A stretch of DNA of 64,000 nucleotides from assembly GCA_023055425.1 (NCBI GenBank), contig JALGPY010000010.1, positions 21,468,363 to 21,532,362 of the forward strand, in the 5' to 3' direction. The notes beneath the pieces were generated by a model that had not been told where the DNA came from, searched no databases, and saw only the letters and a program-made list of their open reading frames with translations. Positions 58,019 to 64,000 of this stretch are shown piece by piece; the first letter of the stretch is position 1; every line of letters begins with the position of its first letter. A program made the translations under genes and the position numbers. The DNA comes from Linanthus parryae. Lineage: Eukaryota; Streptophyta; Magnoliopsida; Ericales; Polemoniaceae.

Positions 58019-58929
58019 ATCTTTCACCCCAGACGAGCGTTGCCCTGCGAACTCCACTGCCACTACCTACTACAGTCTTCTTCGGTCTTTCGATCAAATA
58101 CCAATTTTTTTGTTCGCAGTCCTACCAAATTCAAAAGCTGTTGAGGATTCGAAAAAATTTGATGATGAAAACTTTCTCAAATAAAATCGATGAAATGGCT
58201 TTTTTCTTTTTTTTTTTTTGAGAAAGAGTTTTTTTTAGAAAGATGAAATGGCTTTGTTTGTGAAAACTTAATTATTGGCTTAATTGATTAAATTTTAATA
58301 ATTAATCTGACATGTTTGATAAAGTAAGATAGATTTTAAGATTTGTGGGATTATCTTTAAGAAAAGATTTGTGGGATTTTTTTTTTTTTTTTGAGAAAGA
58401 TTTGTGGGATTAATAAAATCAAATCCGTATATTTTTAAAATATATTTTCCGTCCAGTACTTGACAAGACCCGGATATGATCAGACCGGATCAAGTTCCAT
58501 CACAAATGAACAAACTAAAGAATGACATGCAAGCTAAAATATCTAACCGGGAAGTTTCTTTTGTCAGTCGAAACTGTGTCAACTCCATCCGACTTCAGGT
58601 TGGGTCCCGCAAAAAATATATTTTGGTACAAGATTATGCATAATTAATTAATTTTTGCCAAAGCCCAATGACATATCCATTAATGAAAGATTCAATAAAA
58701 GATGAAATGTCCTAGAGGCGAAAAGTGTCACAATAAAAACTCAAGCGTATTACATACGTCTTTCGATGGATTCTCTCTAACTCTCCCTCTCTCTCCCACC
58801 GCACCATCTACCAAAGACTACACAAGCAACTTCTCAAAAAAAAATAAATAAAAAAATAAATAAAAAAAAAATAAAAGACTACACAAGCAAGTTAGCTGAA
58901 GCTGATCATGGAATATATACATCACCTCC
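58019..58929. other. Upstream region of FIE exon 1B
   Basis: This is the probable FIE 5' UTR and promoter, read on the minus strand. It contains several T runs (58198-58220, 58378-58393) with a repeated GATTTGTGGGATT phrase near 58340-58410, a CT-rich block near 58775-58800, and AAATAAATAA repeats near 58845. No clear TATA box was identified. Confidence 0.45.
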
Positions 58930-60560
58930 CCCTCACATTGGAGACAAATCATCTACCACTTTCTGTCAATCCATGGACTATTCACACACGATGGTGATTG
59001 AAGATTTCCATGATGATACTACTGCACCAAACATTGGAATACATAAAGGATCGTTCAAATATGTTTTATAAGGACATTTGGTAAAGAGTATCAATGGCAC
59101 ATCATTAAATCATCATGGCCTAACTACTCCAACCCAAAATCAGGGAAGTATTTCTTTAATTGATGCTACTGTTTTTTCAAACTTAGAAGAATAGAATGTC
59201 TTTCAATTATCAACATCGGTTTATCGTCAACTGCTTGCTAAATGGGAGCTCTCGATCATCATTAAAGTTATTGGTAATGATAATGATTTCTTCAATATTT
59301 ATAAGCGATTGCAATGAATATGGAAAACAAAACAAATATTTTCGCTTATAGATATAGATCGTGGTTTTTACGTGGTATCTTTCACATGTAATGAAGATTA
59401 TAAAAAAAAATGCATGGGGACCATGGTATCTTAGTGACTATTATTTTTTTTTATCAGAAATGGAAACGTAACTTTAGAACTGACATAGCCAAAGTCACTT
59501 ATAAGCCAGTCTGGATCCGCCTTGAGAATCTTCCAATTGAATACTTTCAGGAACAAGTCTGACATAATTATGCTCTCCTTTAGGAGGAGTGCTAAAATGG
59601 ATAATTCCACAAAATAAGTTGCTCGAGGTAATTATGAGTGTGTCTGTATTCAAGTTGACATGTTCAAACCTATTTCTCCATTTTTACCATCAAAAGCATA
59701 GCCTAAAACATTTCTCTACTAAAATTTACCAACTTTTTTACGAAAAATGTGATATTATTGATCATATTCAAGATAAATGTCCAGTTCCATCATCTTTAGG
59801 AAAGCAATGTCACTACACTACATCCCTTGACTACCACGTAGCATCTGAGGACACATGTCTAGACACTTGTCTAGGTAGCCAAATTAACCACGTGGTGAAC
59901 TCGACAAAGTGTCACTTTTGAGCTGTGGATGGAAGTTACCCGCAAAAAATACAAACTCAAATCCACTAAAATGTCTGAAAATACTCCTACCTTACTTATG
60001 GGCCCAAAATCTTTTCACAATTCTCACAACCCACCATCTACTTACTTTGGCCTCAAAAAAATGTAAATAAATTAAATCAGAAGGCTAATATATCACCACA
60101 TCCCAAAGCTACTAATCTTACTGTTCATAATATTGACCTCCAAACGACTATTATTACGTCTTTCCAGAATACCTCTTCGATTCCTACAACTAGCACTCCA
60201 CCTTCCACCACTCCAGTTCGCACTACACCAAAACCATCAATTCATCTTCTCCCAATACTATCAAGGGCGTCCGATAGCCCCTCCGACCTCCCCCTACCTC
60301 TCTGCAACTCACTCTCAGCCATCGCCACGGTCACAGGATCCACTTGAGCCCATGAACACCTCCATCCCTCACTAACAACCCATCCAACTTCCTCAATCGA
60401 TGCTGGCAAATCCTTTCAATCCACTGATATTTTTCTAAAAAAATAGCAGGCGGCGACGCCGGCACCTATCTTACAGGTGCCTCTCCACCCCAGGCATCGG
60501 TGTCTTGGGCCAAGGATCGGGTCAACAATTACATGCAGGTCACTCGAAAAGGACCAGAAG
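58930..60560 (+). pseudogene. L1-type LINE ORF1 remnant
   Basis: Degenerate pieces of a DUF4283 domain (LLAKWELSIIIKVIGNDNDF, DIDRGFYVVSFTC, KPVWIRLENLPIEYFQEQ) are followed by a zinc-knuckle relic YEKCDIIDHIQDKCP in which the first Cys is Tyr. A proline/serine/threonine-rich C-terminal part (60130-60375) follows. Many stops are present. It ends abruptly at the copia-3 LTR near 60562; no ORF2 is present. Confidence 0.68.
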
Positions 60561-60562
60561 TA

Positions 60563-62124
60563 GATACTTCACTAGGGATTTATAAGAATACAACATTATA
60601 TTCTAAGGACTTCATTATGTTAAAATATCTCCATATCGATAACACAATTAATAGAAAGTCTTTATAAATGTCACGATAAATAGATTGCCTCTAGGGCATA
60701 CTTCAATACTCTCTCACGTGCACAAATGTCAATCTGGTGCATGTCGTATGCCTATAGATCTAGTATGGCCCTCATGCGTTTGCTGAGCATGGGGTTTGGT
60801 AAGTGGGTCCGCAAGATTGCCATATATCGGTACTTTGCATGTCTTTTCATCTCCTCTATTGATGATCTCTCAAATGAAATGGAATCTCTCAAATATGTGC
60901 ATCTGATGCAACAATATACTCACCATGTGTTGTAGGATTGGTAACTGTATCTTGCTTGGAACCTTTTCGGTTCACAGTTCCTCCATTAAGTAAAACCACA
61001 AAATCTGACAGCGAACTGAAATCATCTTTGTCGGTTTTGAAGCTTGCATCAGTGTAACCCTTTATAGTGAGGCGTTCATCTCCTCCATATATCGAGAATT
61101 CGTCCTTAGTCCTTCTCAAGTACTTAAGCTTATTCTTGACCGCTATCCAGTGACTCTCACCGGGATTTAACAGGTACCTATTTGTCATGCTCAAAGCATA
61201 GCCTAATACATAACACGACGTATCTTGTTAATGTTATTCATAAGGTCCTCCTCAATTTGATTGGAAGGACAATTAGCCTTTGAAATACTAACTCCATGTG
61301 ACCAAGGTAAGAATCCCTTCTTGGATTCTTGCATGTTGAATTGTTTCAACATCTTTTCAATATATGTACTTTTGAAAAAGGCGAGCAACTTTCTTGATCT
61401 ATCTATATAGATCTTTATACCAAGTATATAGGTTGCATCGCCCATGTCTTTCATTGAAAAGAAATTCTCTAGCCAATCTTTAACAAATTACAGATTAGGG
61501 GGACATCATTCTTAATGAGTATTATGTCATCCACATACAAGATAAGAAATACAACTGTGCTCCCACTAACCTTCTTGTAAACACAAGGTTCATCTTCGTT
61601 CTTGATGAAACCAAACTCTTTGATTGCATCATCAAATCAAAGATTCCAACTCCGAGAAAGCTTGCCTTAACCCATAAATAAATCGCTGTAACTTACACAC
61701 ATAATGGGCATGCTCTGGATTGACAAAACCCTCTAGTTAGGTCATGTACACATCATCAAGGAGGTTTCTATAAAGAAATGCTATTTTTATATCCATCTGT
61801 TAAATTTCATAATCGTGGTAAGTAGCAATTGCAAGGAAGAAGCGAATGAATTTAAGCATCAAAACTGGGAAAAGGTTTCTTCATAGTCTATACCATGAAC
61901 TTGCCCGAAACCTTTAGCCACCAATTGTCCCTTAAGAGTAATCACATTATCATCCATGTTTGTTTTATTCTTGGAAACCCACTTGCACCCTATGAAATTT
62001 ATCCCTTCAGTTGGTTCCACCAAAGTTCATTCTTTGTTAGTGTACATGGATTCCATTCGAATCTCATGGCCCCAAGCCACTTCTGAGAGTATGACTCATT
62101 TGCGGCCTCCTCATAGGTTGTAGG
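60563..62124 (-). pseudogene. Angela-like copia remnant (copia-3): RT, RNase H, LTR start
   Basis: Read on the minus strand: PTTYEEAANESYSQKWLGAM (62120), a broken RT, then MKDMGDATYILGIKIYIDRS (61454-61203), RNase H with NPGESHWIAVKNKLKYLRR and GYTDASFKTDKDD (61194-60890), a deletion of about 50 codons, the end part with ADPLTKPHAQQTHEGHTR, and an LTR start (GCCCTAGAGGCAATC) from about 60709 to 60563. It is truncated by Tat-2 at 62124. Confidence 0.8.
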
Positions 62125-62752
62125 TGTAAATGGTGCATTCCAGACAGACATCTCATAGCCACGTGGCAGCCATCCAGCACATCTGACTGTGCTCCATATA
62201 CACCTAATCACTTCTCATACTTATCCACTTGGGGGCTGCGAGACAGGGCCACCCGCCATATCAATAACACGGGACTTGTAGGGACTTAGTTTGGAGTCTA
62301 GAGTAAGGAACGTCGCGCGAGAGCGACAACCAAGCTCGCGTGCGACCCTTGGTAACTGACTTGAGAGATCTAATGACCACATGTCCTATAAACCCGGTCG
62401 ATCTCATAACGTTCTCCGGTATATGCGGATGGGTGCGTAACGTTCCCTATATATACGGTCCAATGTGCCGTTACGGGGCTATCATTAAGCCGTCATTTAT
62501 GGGCGCATTAACCCCTCACAACGGTCACTTCCCTACTATATATAGGATTCTTAGCCCTCCATGGTACTTCTTCTGGACTTCTTGATCTTCTGGATTCACC
62601 GAAGCTCTTTCTATCACTAGACTGTCTCTCTCTCACCCAGTTTCCATTGCATACTCTCTCTCTACTCACACCCTCCATCTCTCTGTGTTCTTGTCCTTAT
62701 ATCCTACTTGAGGTGTACACTTGGATCTCTCCCAAGGATTTCTTTATACACA
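62125..62752 (+). repeat. Tat-2 5' LTR
   Basis: It begins TGTAAATGGTGC and ends TTTATACACA just before the candidate primer site TGGTGAACCCGGCGTGAAC (62756). A TATA box is at 62537-62544. At 628 bases it matches the reconstructed length of the split Tat-1 LTR (about 605). The donor tRNA for the primer site could not be assigned. Confidence 0.85.
62537..62544 (+). promoter_or_regulatory. Tat-2 LTR TATA box
   Basis: TATATATA lies about 210 bases before the LTR end. The corresponding Tat-1 site is at 8715-8720 on the minus strand. Confidence 0.5.
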
Positions 62753-62813
62753 ATTTGGTGAACCCGGCGTGAACATCAACATTCACAAGCTTCAATCAAT
62801 CAACCGAGCAGCC

Positions 62814-64000
62814 ATGTCTCTTGAGGCCAACCTTCGTGATGGTGATCAATCTCCCCAGGAGGAAGGAGTCCAGAGGGAGGAGGCCCTCACCAACGCCAAC
62901 ACCAATACCCAGACCCAGAGGGATACTGTGGCTAATCCCTCTCTGGAGATGTTGCAAGCCACAATTCAAAGCCAAGCCAAGGCTATGCAGGCTTAGTCTG
63001 CCCAGATTTCCCTGATCATGGCGATCCTGGGATAACTTGCCCAAGGAGCTGTAGCTCCACCTGGACCCGCTGCAGCACCTAGTGCTCAGGGGAACTTGAC
63101 TTTTCCAGGAGCCACTGTGGCACCCACGCGCACACAGTTGTACCATCAAAACCCCAGGCATCTCTGCCTAATGGTCCTGTGCCACAACCAAGATCTTCAG
63201 AATCTCCTCTGATGCCAACTTGTCAGCCAGAACGTGCATCTACTGGTAACCCATCTTCTTACCCTGCGTTGTCATCATACGCGACGGGGATTCAGGGTAA
63301 CTACATACCTCCACATCCCTACGATCCCAACATGCCTTATATTCCGGGCCTTGCAGCAACACCATCATCAACCCCAGGGGGAAGCACGCCAGCAAATATG
63401 TCAGCTTTGGAACAACGTTTGGACAACTTTCTGACGAATCAGTTCTTCGTCGACACAGTCATCCCTAATGTCGATAGTGCTCCCCCAATTCCCAGAGAGA
63501 TTTATTTAATGCCCAATCATACTGGGTATAAGGCACCAAAGTTGGACAAATTAGATGAGGTTAGCGGAAATTCGCATGAACATGTCATGCGTTTCGTTGA
63601 TTTGATGGGTCCACATGGAGCTGATATGCGCCAGCTGATGCGCGAATTCCCTAAATCTCTGGGAAATGTCGCATACAAATGTTACAGGACGTTGGAGGCT
63701 GGTTCGATCAAGACCTGGGAAGACATGGTGAAGAAGTTCTACACCAAATTCTTCCAAGTCAAGGAGAAGGTCACAACCATACACCTATCCCGTATGCACC
63801 AGAAGCACGACGAGGAAGGAGTGGCATTCATCAAGAAATTCATAACCAAGTCTCAGGAATGCATTGATGAAGTCTCTGAGAGTCGCCTGGTGGAGATATG
63901 CCTTCAGGGCATGCGCGACGAATACAAAGGTTCTAGCTTCAGAACTGGGAGGTTCAACTACAAACGCGGACGTGAAGCTGAAGTGAGTGCGGTTTCGTCT
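62814..64000 (+). pseudogene. Tat-2 gag (broken, runs off the edge)
   Basis: The start ATG is at 62814 (MSLEANLRDGDQSPQEE). Stops occur near 62994 and 63033, and a frameshift in the proline-rich part. The core is well kept: MRFVDLMGPHGADMRQLM, TWEDMVKKFYTKFFQVKEKV, ECIDEVSESRLVEICLQGM. It matches Tat-1 gag residue by residue over the core with some 20% differences by eye. Confidence 0.82.

Larger units (their letters stand above)
62125..64000 (+). mobile_element. Second Tat-lineage element (Tat-2), 5' part
   Basis: 5' LTR plus gag of the same family as Tat-1, in the opposite orientation, continuing past the right edge. It lies in the RT region of copia-3. LTR and gag align with Tat-1 throughout, with scattered differences. 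Confidence 0.87.

Noticed and set aside
58019..58063. 15-codon upstream extension of FIE exon 1B
   Set aside because: It contains no ATG (it opens with GTG). FIE proteins start at the Met corresponding to 58018.
51041..58063. Two complete FIE genes in tandem
   Set aside because: Only a first exon is duplicated. I found no second set of exons 2-13 between 51406 and 57839 or elsewhere in the window.

Overview
The window is nuclear DNA of a flowering plant, probably a eudicot. The evidence is plant-lineage retrotransposons (Tat, Angela-like, Sirevirus, L1 LINEs, TRIMs) around one host gene with GT-AG introns. That gene encodes the Polycomb WD40 protein FIE (Esc/EED family). I cannot name the species. 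I see no bacterial-type genes, CRISPR, rRNA or tRNA genes.

Left part, 1-22213, is a three-level nest. An Angela-like Ty1/copia element (copia-2; RNase H 21231 onward, LTR from 21838) was hit by a minus-strand Tat-lineage Ty3/gypsy element (1-8781 plus 20866-21230; it runs off the left edge). The Tat LTR was then hit by a plus-strand copia complex at 8782-20865, flanked by a GGCTT duplication. That complex has three LTRs and two internal regions, the first cut off within gag. The Tat 3' region carries about 20 short palindromes and an antisense ORF with a TATA box.

22214-30700 is a decayed Sirevirus-type copia whose palindromic motif (TTTCAAAGCTTTGAAA and variants) recurs in both noncoding and coding parts, followed by an extra env-position ORF region. 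30717-30935 is a gypsy gag scrap. 31500-32640 is the 3' end of an old L1 LINE.

33260-39151 is an almost complete L1 LINE with a 13-bp target duplication. Its poly(A) tail and flank have been duplicated in tandem.

39774-58018 (minus strand) is FIE, with 13 coding exons. Exons 2-13 (47305 to 39774) are intact and in frame. There are two candidate first exons, 1B (58018-57839, well conserved) and 1A (51406-51224, diverged). Both end in phase 0 at a GT donor, so either could splice to exon 2. The space between them is full of small elements: a foldback, a diverged tandem duplication, two TRIMs (one holding a MULE-like insert with a 9-bp duplication), and a TATCG-rich repeat.

58930-64000 returns to transposons: a LINE ORF1 remnant, a minus-strand Angela-like copia remnant, and the 5' part of a second Tat element of the same family as the first but in the opposite orientation.

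Most transposon genes are broken by stops and frameshifts, and several have lost catalytic residues. FIE is the only gene I consider clearly functional.
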